Counted from the stretch's first letter, positions 48,699-60,874 are shown. The stretch: DNA of 64,000 bases from Podarcis raffonei (GCF_027172205.1 NC_070604.1:74747023-74811022), one strand, 5' to 3'. Notes: generated by a model not told the origin, from the sequence alone. A program made the numbers and translations.

Positions 48699-49558
48699 GT
48701 AAGAATTTCTTTTACAATAATGTTCATCCATTTTTTGAATCACTTGCTTTCAGGTCAACCCTGATGGACTCTAATACTTTAGAGTTCACTATCCTCCATT
48801 TATTGTGCTTTATAGAATAGAATTGGTAGGGATGGGTTATTTTGATTGCAGTTTCCAACGAAGTTTTAAGATTTCGGGATCTTTAGTCTTGAGTAATTTT
48901 GGATAAGTTGGATAAAGCAGCTCCATCAGATAGTTTTTGAAGCAAGAAGAGGCTTCGTTTGATATAGTCATCCATGAAATCACTGAGGTAACAAAAACAT
49001 ACATAATAGTAAAGAAAATAACAGACTTATATTTCAATATTCCATTAGAATAAACCTGCATAGATTTTCACTTTTGAAGTCTTTTGTTTCAAATTGTATA
49101 CATAGGGACCTAAAGATAAATGTATATGAAGATAGATTTGCACCACGGAAAAAAAGTTTGCACAAGGATTCACAGGGTGCTGTAATAAGTAGCTTCTGTG
49201 TTGGATCTCAGGCTTCTGCTTCCGTAACAACATCTTTTGGCTTTTGTTTCACATTTCTTACACAACACTTTAGAGTGAGGTATAATATTTCTGGGAGGGG
49301 TTGAGATTTTGACTCTCATGTTGTTATTGCCTGCTTAATATGTTATTGATGCTGTGCTTTTATTAATGTGGTATTTTATTATATAGCATTTGTATTTTTA
49401 TGAGTTTTTATGATGTATTTGCCCTGAGACCAGATGATAAAGGGCAGGGCGAAAATAAGATGAGTAAGTTAAACAGAATAGTCCTTCCCAGAGTGGAGTG
49501 CACCTTTTACATAAATTTGGCCATATTTGTATCTAAACTGTTGTTTTTAGTAATGGGA

Positions 49559-49995
49559 GCATAGGAAGCTGCTTATACAGTGGTACCTCAGTTTAAGAAC
49601 AGTCTTGTTTACAAATGATTCGGTTTACGAACTCTGCAAAACCGAAAGTAGTGTTCCAGTTTGAGAACTTTACCTCCGTCTAAGGACAGAATCTGAACGG
49701 TGGAAGGGCACCGGCAGCGGGAGGCCTCATTAGGGAAAGCGCACCTTGGTTTAAGAACAGTTTCGGTTTAAGAACGGACTACCAGAATGGATTAAGTTTG
49801 TAAACCAAGGTACCACTGTACTTAGTCAGTCCAATGGTCAGTATAGCTCAGAAATGTCTCCACTGACTGGCAACAGCTCTGCAAGGTTTTGGATCAGGAA
49901 TCCCCCCCCCCCGTCCTACCTGGAAATGACAGGAATTGAACCTGGGACCCTCTGCATGCAAAGCAGGTGCTCAACCACTGATGCTACAATGCTTC
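49559..49995 (-). mobile_element. tRNA-Ala-like SINE split by a MITE
   Basis: On the minus strand the 5' tRNA part spans about 49920-49995 (tRNA-Ala-like head, tgctttgcatgcagagg with a TGC anticodon position, B-box region ggttcaattcc). The 3' end cataggaagctgcttata lies at 49559-49577, left of the inserted MITE (49578-49818). The SINE body resumes at ttagtcagtccaatggtc. The same family as 22950-23135, better preserved. Confidence 0.82.
49578..49818. mobile_element. TA-flanked MITE, tttaagaac subgroup, inside a SINE
   Basis: The ends cagtggtacctcagtttaag and aaaccaaggtaccactg are inverted copies, flanked by TA (49576-49577, 49819-49820). The interior shares only loose similarity with the 21249 group. 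Its position inside the SINE dates it as younger than that SINE. Confidence 0.9.
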
Positions 49996-50958
49996 CTATA
50001 TATTACAGCCCTTTCTATAAGCTACTGTCCTTATTTCTCTATCTTATTTCTACCAAATGCTCACACTGTTCTCACAGACGCTAATATCAGTCTGTGAAAG
50101 CAAATCTTCTCTAACCAGTATTTGGAAAAAATAGCTTTTAACAGCATTTATAGGCAAATGCTTCATATTAAGGATTGCTGCAAGTTTTCCCCAGGTTTTT
50201 TAGGAATATGAACAGCCAAAGCCAGCTTCTCCACCCTTGCATTCTCACCTTTGCACCCCCACAAGTCCAAAAGCCACAAGAAGCATGGGGTTCCTTATGA
50301 TCAAGGTATAAACTTATATGACCTTGCTAATATAGACTTGGCAACAGATAAGTGCGGGGCGCAGAAGAGTATATGACTTACAAAGCTGATACTATTTGAT
50401 TTGAGGATTTTCAGATTGGGGGCACAAATCCACTCTTACATTTGCAAAGGTTTACTTTTGCAATGTGTAAGATAACTATTTGTCCTCAGAGGAGCTCACC
50501 CCTTATTTTAGTAATAATTGTAATAGTAATAATTGCTGATTAGAACAAGCCTTATAAGAAGGAGGGAATTCAGTGATTCATTCACAGTGTTAATGGGCAG
50601 CTACTTCTAAAGGCAGATAGTTTTGTGCATCAGGAGTGATTGATCCAGTTGCACCAAATGCAGAGATGTGGCAGAATGACTTGCTGTGGTGGAGGTAAAG
50701 CCAAAACAATGAATCCTGCAGGCATAGTGTTGACAGACTTTTCTGTGGGTGAGTAGTTTAGGTTCATGTAATTTAATTAATTCCTGTAATTTAATTAATT
50801 CCTGGTGACACAACACAGTAGTTGTTCTCTTGTGATGCACTAGTGTACAACTTACGGCTTATTGTTGCCTGAGGGCCAGTGTTGCATCAGGAATAATGTT
50901 GTTGTTAGACCTGGGTTCACATCCTTGTTCAAGCATAAGTCTCATTGGGTAAACCTTA

Positions 50959-51318
50959 AAAAAGGTAAAGGGACCCCTGACCATTAAGTCCAGTTGCGGA
51001 CGACTCTGGGGTTGCGACGCTCATCTTGCTTTACTGGCCGAGGGAGCCGGCGTTTGTCCAGAGACAGCTTCCGGGTCATGTGGCCAGCATGACTAAGCCG
51101 CTTCTGGCGAACCAGAGCAGCACACAGATATTCCATTTACCTTCCTGTCGGAGCGGTACCTATTTATCTACTTGCCCTGTGTGCTTTTGAACTGCTAGGT
51201 TGGCAGGAGCTGGGACCAAACAATGGGAGCTCACCCCGTCGTGGGGATTTGAACTGCCGACCTTCTGATCAGCAAGCCCTAAGCTCAGTGGTTTAGACCA
51301 CAGTGCCACCCGTGTCCC
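50959..51318 (-). mobile_element. Sauria-type tRNA-derived SINE, full length, reverse orientation
   Basis: Read on the minus strand it runs from gggacacgggtggcactgtg through a B box (ggttcaaatccc-like, about 51240-51260) and agcagttcaaaagcac to a ttacctttttt tail at the left edge. Flanks ttgggtaaacctta (50945-50958) and ttgcgtaaacctta (51319-51332) form a 14-base duplication with one mismatch, suggesting an older insertion than the other two copies. Confidence 0.93.
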
Positions 51319-51769
51319 TTGCGTAAACCTTAGGCCGTCACTAATTCTTAGGCTTCCCTATGTCACATGATGCATGTTAAGTCAAAATGGTGCTATGCAT
51401 GCTGCCCCTAGCTTGCTAACTGAGATTTCACTAAAATTATATTTCTAAATCAAGATTTTATTCTAATAACTTTCCTTGAATATGCTGACAAATACAGAGC
51501 ACATAAACTGTTTAGTATATCAGTTTTTACTGTATGCTTGATTTCTGTTCTTTTAAAATAACACAAAGTTTGGTATAGCAGGGAAGCACAAAAAGAAAGC
51601 TTTTTTAAAAAATGAAATGCCAAGTTGTGTTCTGAAACTGTAGCTGCTTGGTTGCTAATTGCTGTCACACAATGGAAATGCATCATGCCAGTGCTACGTA
51701 AACAACTGAACTGGCTCCTGGTTTGTTTCCTGGGGCCTGTTTCTAAACCCCTAAATATCTTGGGGCCTG

Positions 51770-52115
51770 GATACTTAAAGGATTACCTTCTCCGATTGTA
51801 GCCTGGCCTGTACTCTTGAGATCATCTTCTGATGCCCCTTGGGAGGGGAGGGGAGGGGAGGTGGGGTGAGTGGGTGAGTGCTATTCACTGGTGTCACCCT
51901 GCATGTGGAATGCTCTCCCTAGGGAGACTTGCCTGGTTCCTATTCTGATAATTTGTCAGCACTAGGCAAAAATTTTTATTTCCTTTTCAATTCTCAGTCT
52001 TATCTGTACTGTTTTGTGCTGCTTTTACCTGCTGCTTTTTGCTGTTTTATCATGTGATTTATTTGTAAGCCAGCCTGAAAATATTATTATTAAGGGTGGC
52101 ATATAAATAAGCATG
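51770..52115 (+). mobile_element. CR1/L2-type LINE 3' end fragment
   Basis: Contains tgtggaatgctctccct (a WNALP-type segment), followed by a 3' UTR ending ttatttgtaagccagcctg and ggtggcatataaataa, wording typical of this LINE group. A G-rich run at 51840-51870 interrupts it. Old and partial. Confidence 0.55.
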
Positions 52116-53514
52116 CCACTATATATAAACCGCAGGTGGAAAATATATTCTGGGTTTACAGTGTGGAAAACAAAGCGCACAGAAATGTCTGCAGTGATGG
52201 GTCAATGGTGTAGTAATTGTGACTAGTAGACTTTTGGAGTCTCACCACCTATCAGCCATGTATGGAAATGTTCCGTTGTAGAACTGGATTCAGGTTATGC
52301 TGAAGGATGTAATCAGGAAATATTGAAACCAGCCTCTGTCATTGTAAACACATATAGTTTGGAGTTCTAGATTGTAGCTTGAATTTTATGATAATATGAA
52401 ATGTGATCTTTATACTTGGAGTTATTTGTTATGTGGCTTTTGTGTCACAAGTAGAATACGGTAAATACAACAAAAGTAGTACCACTGTTCTAATCCTTTA
52501 AGAGTATGTGTCAAGTGTATTCTGATTTTCATATAGTTTGCCTCTGCTTGGGAACCATAGGGAGCAGTTTTTTATCCTTTGAAAACAAGTTTTGCTCCAA
52601 CCTCCTGACAGTGAATATAGATTTCTTCCTAAAAGAGGATATTTTTTTCTTGTGGTTCTTTCACTATTATTCACTTTCATTTGTCTGAAATTAAGGTATG
52701 GGAGAGGAGGGTTGAGGCAGTCACAGTGTTTCCAACAAGAACTCTTCTTACCAGAAGGAATATGCAGTTTTGAATGTGCAAGATACTGAGGGCTGCTGCT
52801 TCATTTGCACTATCTTTCATATGGGGATAATACGTGTGGAGGTTTTGTACAGAAACCAGTTATAATGTGGGGTGCCCAGTTCATATACTGGCAACAAAAT
52901 AAAACTTAACCTCCAGCATATGTGATAGTGCACATGATTGTATTTGCACACAGATTGTCTGGATATAGGGAAAATATTTCACATGACAGCATATTGGTGG
53001 ACTGCTACTCTGCCATTTAATTCCAGCTTTACTTAATATTTGAAAGCAGAGTTGTGAGTGGACGTACCTTGGCATCATATTCTGTGCGTTTGTAATGGGT
53101 ATGATGGTACCCCAGTACATCCACCCATAGACAGTGAATGAATAGAAGTCACAATATTTCTAAATTAAAATGGAAGTCTTATATGAATTAAGGTTTTAGT
53201 TTGTGTACAGCTAATGATGGCCTTTCCACTTTGCTTGGTGATTTTTCTGTGCTTTCTTCTAGCAGCTTGCTGCCAACTACTTAACAATCGTATTAATCCA
53301 TCCACAACACCAATGTCTCTATATTCTGTGCAGTATTTAAAGTTGAAAGCGTTAAAAGCACTTCATCCTTTTAAATTGAGTAAGTGTTGTTGGCTTACAG
53401 TTTCACTCTTTCCTATCTTTTCTTTTCTCTGCCCTCCTCCGCATGTTCTGCATGGTATCTGTTCTGCTGATGCTGCCTTCACCTGGGTCCTGTGCATGTG
53501 TTTTCTAATCCCAG

Positions 53515-53559
53515 GGAGAAGGAATCACTTTGCCTACTTCAACTATCACACTTATGAAG
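53515..53559 (+). CDS. AFDN: AFDN exon 9, 45-nt micro-exon, residues 396-411
   Basis: Encodes (G)RRNHFAYFNYHTYE, one substitution from the mammalian RRNHFAYYNYHTYE that I recall. It is bounded by aatcccag and gtaatg. The length is a multiple of three and both ends have phase 1, so skipping it would keep the frame (SPG joins directly to DGSD). It lies in the linker just before the FHA domain. Both neighbouring introns are long (4.8 and 8.8 kb). Confidence 0.95.
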
Positions 53560-55179
53560 GTAATGCTGTTATTTAATTCTGTTCTTTCTCACTAGTCACT
53601 AAAATCTGTGCTAGCAAAAAAGGCTTTTGTCAGTTTTGAAAACAGATCTTGCATTTTTCTTCCTTAATGAACAGAAGCTCAGATCTAACCTTATTTCTAG
53701 TCTATATCTTCAGGTGTGGAGGAAAGGAATAATTCAAAGTTAAACTTTTTAAAAATCCCTAGTATGCTCTAAACAATATCATCTTGGGGCCACATATATC
53801 AATATTCGTACTTCTGTAAAATTTGGGTACTCGTATATCTAGTAGGGCCATGTGAGGGTTTGGGATCACACATCTAAGTTCAATTTCTACATGCACATGT
53901 ACCATCCACTGAGATAACTGACAGTTTATAATCTGAGACTGGACAGCGTGGGCTGGATTCAGCTTCCAGGAAGCTGCCTTCTCCCAAATAGATGGATGAG
54001 CATTGTTAAAAATCCTCTGATCAAGGTTATACACATGTAGCAGCCCACTACTGCATATTCATGCAGTTGGCTTGTGGCCAATAACTTGAACAATATGCTT
54101 TACATTTCTAATTGCAATTAGAAACCTCTTTCACAAATCAGAAGATGACATTGTTTTTCTTTGACTACCTAGAGTTTTAGTTTGAACAAGCGGCAGTGTA
54201 TGTGTGTCTGTAGAGAATGAACACAATTTCTTTTGTAACAGTTGTTAATGAAAAATGTTTATGAATCCTTTGTTTCCCAGTTATGTTGGTAGCTAACCTG
54301 TTTTTGTTTTTTGCAAAAGAGAAACAGTGGTAATATACTTAGTTAAACATGGTGTTTGAAATATAGTAGTGTTGCATCTTCTTCTGAAATACCACCCATT
54401 TCTGTAAGTTGGCTGCCAGCTGCAGTGTTTTCATAAACTTGTTCTGTGGGCGGGCGGGGAGAGAATGTATTTGTGTACCAGCAGAAAATGTAAACTCTTA
54501 GGCTTAATCTCAGTTAAAGCAGCAGACTGTTTTCTTGCTGCTACTAAGGTATTCAATCCATTATGAAGCATACTTAATGCCTGTTCTGTCAATTCTTGCT
54601 TTTTTAAACCACTTTTAAAATAATGCATGAATCCTTTTTGGTGGTACAGGAAAAGCCCTAAAGCTCTTGAGTTCTCTTAAGTAGGTCACATAATTTTATA
54701 TACATCTTTATAATGTGGAATTGTCAAGAGTTGTCTGTAGTTTCCAAGATGTCATTGCATTGGCAGTTCTATTAAGCTTTAATTCATGAGTGGGCAATTT
54801 ACACCCCCCAACCCCATATCGTTGGGCTCCCAGCTCACATTGGTTCCAACCAGCATGTCACAAGTTTCCCCGGCCCTTATTTAGGCCATCTGTTCATAAG
54901 TAAAAATAAGAAAGCTACTGATAGTTCTCAGTTATTGTTGAGCTAGTAAAGAGTTTGCAGTAGATAATTCCTCTTCAGATCAGTTGTCAGGGCTATAACA
55001 GTTGTTACTTCTGGAGAGAAGGCTCATTTCTGGCTCAGCTTTTGTCCAGGAAGCAGGGCTGCTGCTATTCCTTAGCCTCTGTCTGGGAGCACAGCCTACA
55101 TTTCAAATTTTATTTATTAACAACATTTGTAGCCATAATATAAAGCCCTCAGGGAGGCTTACAATAAATAAGTAATAAA

Positions 55180-55610
55180 AAATTAAATGAAAAATAAAAG
55201 GAACCTGAATATAAGGAAAAAGAAACTTGTCAGAACCCCAAAGTTAGAAATGCAGATTTAAAAACTGAGAGGGCCAGTGTATATAAAGGCCTAGGTGAAC
55301 AAAGGTCTTCACCTGGTGTCAAAAAACCATAAGGATGGCACCAAGTGGATGTTCCTGGGAAGGCTGTTGGATATAGAATGAGAGAGACAAAGAGGAACCA
55401 CGATGATAAGTGATTCTAGATCTTGTAACGCTCATCTTGTTGAGCATAGGGATGGGCTTCCCACGGCTAGACCTGCAGGACTGCTGGAGATAATAATTGG
55501 GTGCAGACAAACACATGGTCATGGTGAAGGAAATGCTCTGCTTCAATTTCATTGCGTTAATAAAGTAGATTGTAGTGCTTATTGAAAATGCAAGGCCTGC
55601 AGAAGAGGGA
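55180..55610 (-). mobile_element. Decayed LINE 3' region (CR1/L2-like)
   Basis: Wording such as ttacaataaataagtaataaa and aaggtcttcacctggtgtc is typical of the 3' part and UTR of CR1-group LINEs in reverse orientation. There is no readable protein frame, so the family call is tentative. Confidence 0.4.
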
Positions 55611-56063
55611 GCTTTTAGCTACTTCTAATGCCATCATCTAGCCTTTTTTAAAAAAGTAGAATGGCCAGAGGTGATGTGCTAGTGTATGGGAGGTATGCCT
55701 CTCCCATGTCCCTCTCTAGTTTCCACTTTACTGGCTGTGCTTGGGGAAGGGGTGTATGCTTGTATGTTCAGGTTGCTGAGAAGATGTGCATCTGCTGTGT
55801 GAACAGGTCAGCCTGTGTTGTCATCAGTTATAGGGCTGGCGTCAGGTATCTGCATGGTTGGACACATCCCAGCAGAATGCCCACTGGCAAGAGTCCCCTG
55901 GACCTGCTCCTTCTCTTCACCACTGCACCCTGCTTATTCAGCTGCTGCTTGCTTTTCTGCATGGTGCAGACTGAGGTCTTCTCTATTAAGACAGTTATTG
56001 TTAACTTTTACCTTTCTCCATGGTCTTAGTGGTCTTAGAGCCAATTTAGCATGATTAATTTAG

Positions 56064-57180
56064 AGATCAGAGTTTTGAGAAACTGAAAAATAAAGTGCGA
56101 GATAGGCTTCATTATTATCAGATAATGGAGGCATATAATTTGGACAAGAAAATTGGCTTCCAGGTGGAAAAATCAAAATTAGAAACAGAACTGTTAGAAC
56201 CCAAAACTAAGATTTTGTCAAAGATGTATAACTTGCTGTTGAAATGGAATACTCAGGATGAGACGGTGAAATCTGCTATGATTAAATGGGCACAAGATGT
56301 TGGACATAACATTATGTTTGCTGACTGGGAACAGTTGTGGACCACCGGTATGAAATTTACGGCATGTAATGCCTCAAGAGAGAATATTATGAAAATGATA
56401 TACAGGTGGTACATGACACCAGTCAAGCTTGCAAAAATTTATCACTTGCCCGATAATAAATGTTGGAAATGTAAAGAGAATGAAGGTACATTCTTTCACC
56501 TTTGGTGGACGTGCCCAAGGATTAAGGTTTTCTGGGAAATTATTTATAATGAAATGAAAAAGGTATTTAAATATACCTTCCTGAAGAAACCAGAGGCCTT
56601 TCTCCTGGGCATGGTCGGCCAATTGGTGCTAAAGAAGGATAGAACTTTCTTTATGTATGCTACAACAGCAGCAAGGATACTTATAGCAAAGTACTGGAAG
56701 ACACAGGAACTACCCACTCTGGAAGAATGGCAGATGAAGATGATTGACTATATGGGATTGGCAGAAATGACTGGCAGAATCCGTGACCAGGGAGAAGAGT
56801 TGGCGGAAGAAGATTGGAGGAAATTTAAAGACTATTTACAGAAATATTGCAAAATTAATGAATGTTAGAATGATGTCGGATAGAAATTAAGTGGTTTCCA
56901 GCTGTATGATTTAAGAGAACTCGGGGGGGGGAAGGGTTTAGAAATAGGTTAAAATTTATTGATAAGGATTTGCTGAACTAATATTTGGAATTGGAATACA
57001 AAAAAGGGAGGTATGAGGAGGTCGGGGAAATATGTTAATGAAAATAAGCATTGGAAACTATGTGTGTTTTTAATTATTTTTTTTATTCTTGTATTTTTGT
57101 TATTCCTTTTTTCTTTTTTCTTTTTGATTCTCTTTTTGTATTAATATTGAAAACTTTAATAAATATCTTTTTTAAAAAAA
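56064..57180 (+). mobile_element. LINE-1 (L1), 5'-truncated, longer 3' copy
   Basis: An uninterrupted frame from the left edge to a stop at 56866-56868 gives over 260 residues of the ORF2p C-terminus. It includes DRLHYYQIMEAYNLDKKIGF, CWKCKENEGTFFHLWWTCP and EAFLLGMVGQLV. An AT-rich 3' UTR and tail follow. The 17-base duplication tagcatgattaatttag lies at 56047-56063 and 57181-57197. Over their shared part the protein differs from the 4554 copy at only a modest number of sites, so both belong to one L1 family. It has no start of ORF2 and no reverse transcriptase. Confidence 0.96.
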
Positions 57181-57761
57181 TAGCATGATTAATTTAGTAC
57201 AAACAACTTTAATAATTAAAAAGCCATGTTAATATTTTGTGTCACTTACATATCTGAAGAGTTTTCCCAATAGCTAAGAGTAGTTTAGCTGTTAAATTTA
57301 AACAAATGCAAAGCTTTGGTTGAATGTTATTTGTACCTGAATACAAGTAAATAATTTAAGGCCTCTCAGTTCATTAGCATACTCTTCCCTTATGTTATTT
57401 ACCTTTTTAAGGGAAAAAATGGAGGTCCAGAAAGCTGTTAACATACTAATCTTATCCTACCTGAAGAGTTGTGTGCATGAATATATATACTTCTTATAAA
57501 AAGACATTTTTTAAAAAACCAAAAGTTAATTGCAACCTTTTTTGTATTTGAGTAGCACTGTGTCAATCCCAGTTGGGCAATTTGACTTATGTTGTAATCA
57601 TTCATTATGCTTCTAATTAATTTTATGCAGCAGTGCATTTCTAAAATTGGAGCATTACTGTGGCAAAATATAGCACTTCGCTGTTTAGAAGCTCTTTTCC
57701 AAAGAGTGTTGCGTAACAACACATCATAGGAATGGCTTTGTTTTTCTTTGCAGCATAATCT

Positions 57762-57867
57762 GGGGTAACCAACATGGTGCCTGCCAGATATTGTTGGACT
57801 ACAGTTCTTATCAACCCAAGTCAGCATGACCAGTGGTCAGGTGGAGGACACAATGTTAACTACCCCT
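57762..57867. mobile_element. Short palindromic DNA element, hAT-like family, diverged
   Basis: ggggtaaccaacatggtgcc on the left mirrors tgttaactacccc on the right. The centre cagcatgaccagtggtcag matches the same position in the 31762 copy. No clean duplication was read. Confidence 0.6.
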
Positions 57868-58139
57868 TTTGTAATCTTATGCCTGTCTGTTCTGGAGCAA
57901 GTCCTACTATTTTCTATAGGAGTAAATGTTTGTTTGTTTATTTTTTGTAATAAATTTATACTCCGCCTTTCACAAAAAATTCCTCACAAGGTGGGAAGCG
58001 TATATAGACTGAGCAACATACAACTGCAACATGTAAGCACATAATATTAAAACATTTAAGTTAAAAGCAACAAATAACATCACAATAGCCAGCACACCGA
58101 AGCAGCAAGCAGCCCAATAAGACCCTGCAATGCAGTATT

Positions 58140-58392
58140 CAATGGTTCCTTGGTACTCAAATGGCTTGGCTCCCGAACAAATCAGCTCCTGAAAGCTGCA
58201 AACCCAGAAGTAAGTGCTCCGGTTTGCAAACATTTTTCGGAAGCCAAATGTCCAACGCAGCTTCTGTGGCTTCCGATTGAGTGCAAGAAGCTCCTGCAGC
58301 TGATCGGAAGCTGCGCCTTGGTTTTTTGAACGGTTTTGGGAGTCGAACGGACTCCTGGAACGGATTAAGTTCGAGAACCCAAGGCACCACTG
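58140..58392. mobile_element. TA-flanked MITE, gaac subgroup, left end decayed
   Basis: The right end cccaaggcaccactg is followed by TA (58393-58394). The left end caatggttccttggtactc is its worn inverted partner. The interior pairs gcttggctcccgaac with gttcgagaacccaaggc-like sequence. Same terminal type as the other TA-flanked MITEs. Confidence 0.75.
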
Positions 58393-58394
58393 TA

Positions 58395-58690
58395 ATAAGA
58401 ATAAATGACCCTCTCTGCAACAGCGCCCTGTCTCTGGAATGCCCTCCCCTTAGAGGTATGTCCAACACCAGCACTGCTTGCTTTTTGTCGCTTGGTGAAG
58501 ACATAGCTCTGTGCCCAGGCCTTTGTTGAGGGGTGAGAACTGTAATGAGCCACGCAATATGCAGCTCATTGTCACCTGCTGCTGGTTGATTTTCTGTACT
58601 ATAAGGGTGTTTTATGATGAATGACTTATTCGTATTTTTGGTTATTGTTTTTCTGATGTCTTCGATGTTGTGTTGGGAATCATCTGTAAC
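58395..58690 (+). mobile_element. CR1/L2-type LINE 3' end fragment
   Basis: The plus strand reads LCNSALSLECPPLRG, corresponding in a shifted frame to the W(N)ALP segment (ctggaatgccctcccctta), followed by 3' UTR-like sequence. Old and short; it abuts the MITE at 58392. Confidence 0.5.
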
Positions 58691-59377
58691 ATTGTAGCAT
58701 TTGGTGCTGGGGCTGCAGTGGGCAGGTGGGATGTGAAATGTGCAAAACAACAACAGACCTCCCTTTCTCCACTGTAATGATTAAATACACAGCTGGAAGA
58801 ATGATTCACACACCCGACCGTCACCTAACTAGGAACTGCCTATTGAGGGATGATGAGGACCATGGCATGAACAAACCCTTCTCCCCACTTAGGCTGTTTC
58901 TTCAGTGTAAATTGTCCTTCCCCCTCATTTGCCCCAGGAAAGTTAGCATGAGCACAAATAGCAGTTATGGGGTGACTTTCATGGGTGAGGAAAAGTATGG
59001 AGAAAGGAGAGATAAACCTCCCTTTTTTCCTGTCCTCTGTCTCCAACCAGATCAGGTTGTCATTCACTGCTGTTTTTAAACAACATTTTCTTATTACATT
59101 CTCTCCTTTTAAAAAATCTCCTGCCACCAGCTGTCTCTGTTCCAGCTCCTCAGTTTGTTGTCTTTTGGTTTGCTCTTCCTTCAAACAATTGCATAGCACA
59201 CCACAAGCTGACAGTAGATAAAAGCTTATTATAGCCCAGCTAAATGATTTAAAAATAATTTTCCCCATCTCTCATTTTCCTTCCTGTTTCTGTCATCCCT
59301 TCACCACCAAGAGCTTGCGAAATAGCTTTTGAAAGCCTGCCACATGACCTCTGGTCTGAACATTATAGGTAGCATTC

Positions 59378-59469
59378 AACTAAGTTTTACTCAGAGTAGA
59401 CCTGTTGAAATTACCGGACAAACTCATGGACATTGATTTCAATGGGTCAGTTCTGAGTAAAACTTAGTT
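59378..59469. repeat. Palindromic short interspersed repeat
   Basis: Two arms of about 35 bases are inverted copies: aactaagttttactcagag on the left and ctgagtaaaacttagtt on the right, also gacctgttgaaatt against aatttcaatgggtc. Worn relatives (tcagagtggaccagttgaaa and similar) occur at 61910-62100 and about 63070-63200, and more distantly at 1.8, 3.8 and 10.6 kb. It looks like a very short MITE; no reliable target duplication was seen. Confidence 0.7.
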
Positions 59470-59756
59470 TAATAGCACCCTTATACAGTAAGGGAGCAGG
59501 GTACATCTGGCATGTGCTATATAGCACAGTTATATTTGAAACCTTTTAAAAAACGGAATTGTCTCCGTTGGTTCCCGCCCCTCATTTTTTTTGTACTAGT
59601 GCATACCTTGGGATTGATCCAAGCATGCTGTTATTTCCCTCTTATTGCTCAGTGAGCCTATTTTGGCTATAATGATGTTGGTGCACTGGGACTGAGTAAT
59701 TCAGCATTAGAAGGAACAATGCTCCTTAGTTTTGCTGTTGCTCTTATAAGTAGAAA

Positions 59757-59757
<1 letters not shown>

Positions 59758-59800
<43 letters not shown>
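59758..59800. repeat. (CA)n microsatellite
   Basis: About 21 uninterrupted CA units. Confidence 0.97.
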
Positions 59801-59803
<3 letters not shown>

Positions 59804-60280
59804 CCTTCCTCCAAGTACCTAAAGTGTGTACATAAAATGATATTGAACTACCTTTTATATAATCAGGTTAAACGTGTTTGTTTCTCTTAAGGGAAATTCA
59901 GTATTTATATTAAAAGTTCTTCTTTTAATGTAGGTTTTATCTGGGCAGGTCTTTGTGGTCTCTCCACTGCCTCCTGTGACTGCTTAGTTAGTACATATTG
60001 TTGCTTATGCTTATGTATTGAATGCAGTAAGAGTGAGAACTCTGCTTAATAACTGAAACAAAGTCTCATGTTGAAGCAGCTACTTGTGTAAGTGCTTCAG
60101 CAAGAATAGATAAACATAAGAGCATCTTAATATTACTTCCCTAAACTGGAATTAATCAGGATTGTTCTTAATGAATACTGCTTTACTATGTAACTATATG
60201 GTTGGTGTGAATGTTCAGTGGAATCCAGTGAATGCTCAGTTGGGGAAAAGAAATTTAACATGTATGGGAAAATGCTACAT

Positions 60281-60656
60281 CAGGGGTGGGGAACCTCTGG
60301 CCCACAGTAGCATTTGGAATGCCATGCTGTTTTCACCCAACCATCAGCTGGGATCACTGGTGGTGTCAGGCAGTGGGTGGAAGGACAGGATTTAATCTTG
60401 TATTGGCTGCACAGCATGGAGAAAAGTAAAGTATTTCTGCACAGCATATTTATCCCTTTTTCAAGGGCTTTCAGACACTGCCCCCCACCAGTTTGAGCTT
60501 CAAATGGGCATAGAGGGTGTTAAAAGCAGTGCCTTTTGCAAACAATGGCTACTTGCGCACAGGCAATGCTTTCAAAAGACAGCTTTCTTTTGAAATCATT
60601 GCCTGCACATGGGATTTCTAACTTTCACAAAGGGCTCTCTCTTTCTCTCATGAGCG

Positions 60657-60718
<62 letters not shown>

Positions 60719-60874
60719 TTTGAGCTCTGTCAAATCTTGCTGCGCTAGCTTTGAAGTCCCAACAATCCTGATTTTAAAGCCCACTGTCAGTTGATTGCCC
60801 ACCTGTCAAATTTGGCCTGCCAGGGGGGTAAGGAGATAAGGATCTGGCCTGTTGTGTCGCTAGAAGCACCCCTC
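60281..60874. mobile_element. hAT-type non-autonomous element carrying a microsatellite
   Basis: An exact 8-bp duplication, tgctacat, flanks the element (60273-60280, 60875-60882). The ends are caggggtggggaacctc and, on the right, gaagcacccctc, short inverted partners. The 594-bp interior has no transposase frame and contains the (CT)n(CA)n(GA)n tract at 60655-60716. Related termini occur at 35766 and, as a fragment, near 28202. Confidence 0.85.
60655..60716. repeat. (CT)n(CA)n(GA)n compound microsatellite
   Basis: CT units pass into CA units and then into GA units, making the outer CT and GA arms inverted partners around a CA centre. It lies inside the hAT-type element at 60281-60874. Confidence 0.95.

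Larger units (their letters stand above)
48699..53514 (+). other. AFDN: AFDN intron 8
   Basis: 4.8 kb with a SINE split by a MITE, a Sauria SINE and an L2-like 3' end, all listed separately. The stretch 52120-53500 shows nothing recognisable except a pyrimidine-rich run before exon 9. No further exon could be supported. Confidence 0.88.

Noticed and set aside
53214-53576. 120-codon frame overlapping exon 9, considered as an extended exon
   Set aside because: The frame of the upstream part differs from that of the conserved exon 9 peptide, and aatcccag at 53514 is a good acceptor; the upstream part is pyrimidine-rich intron.
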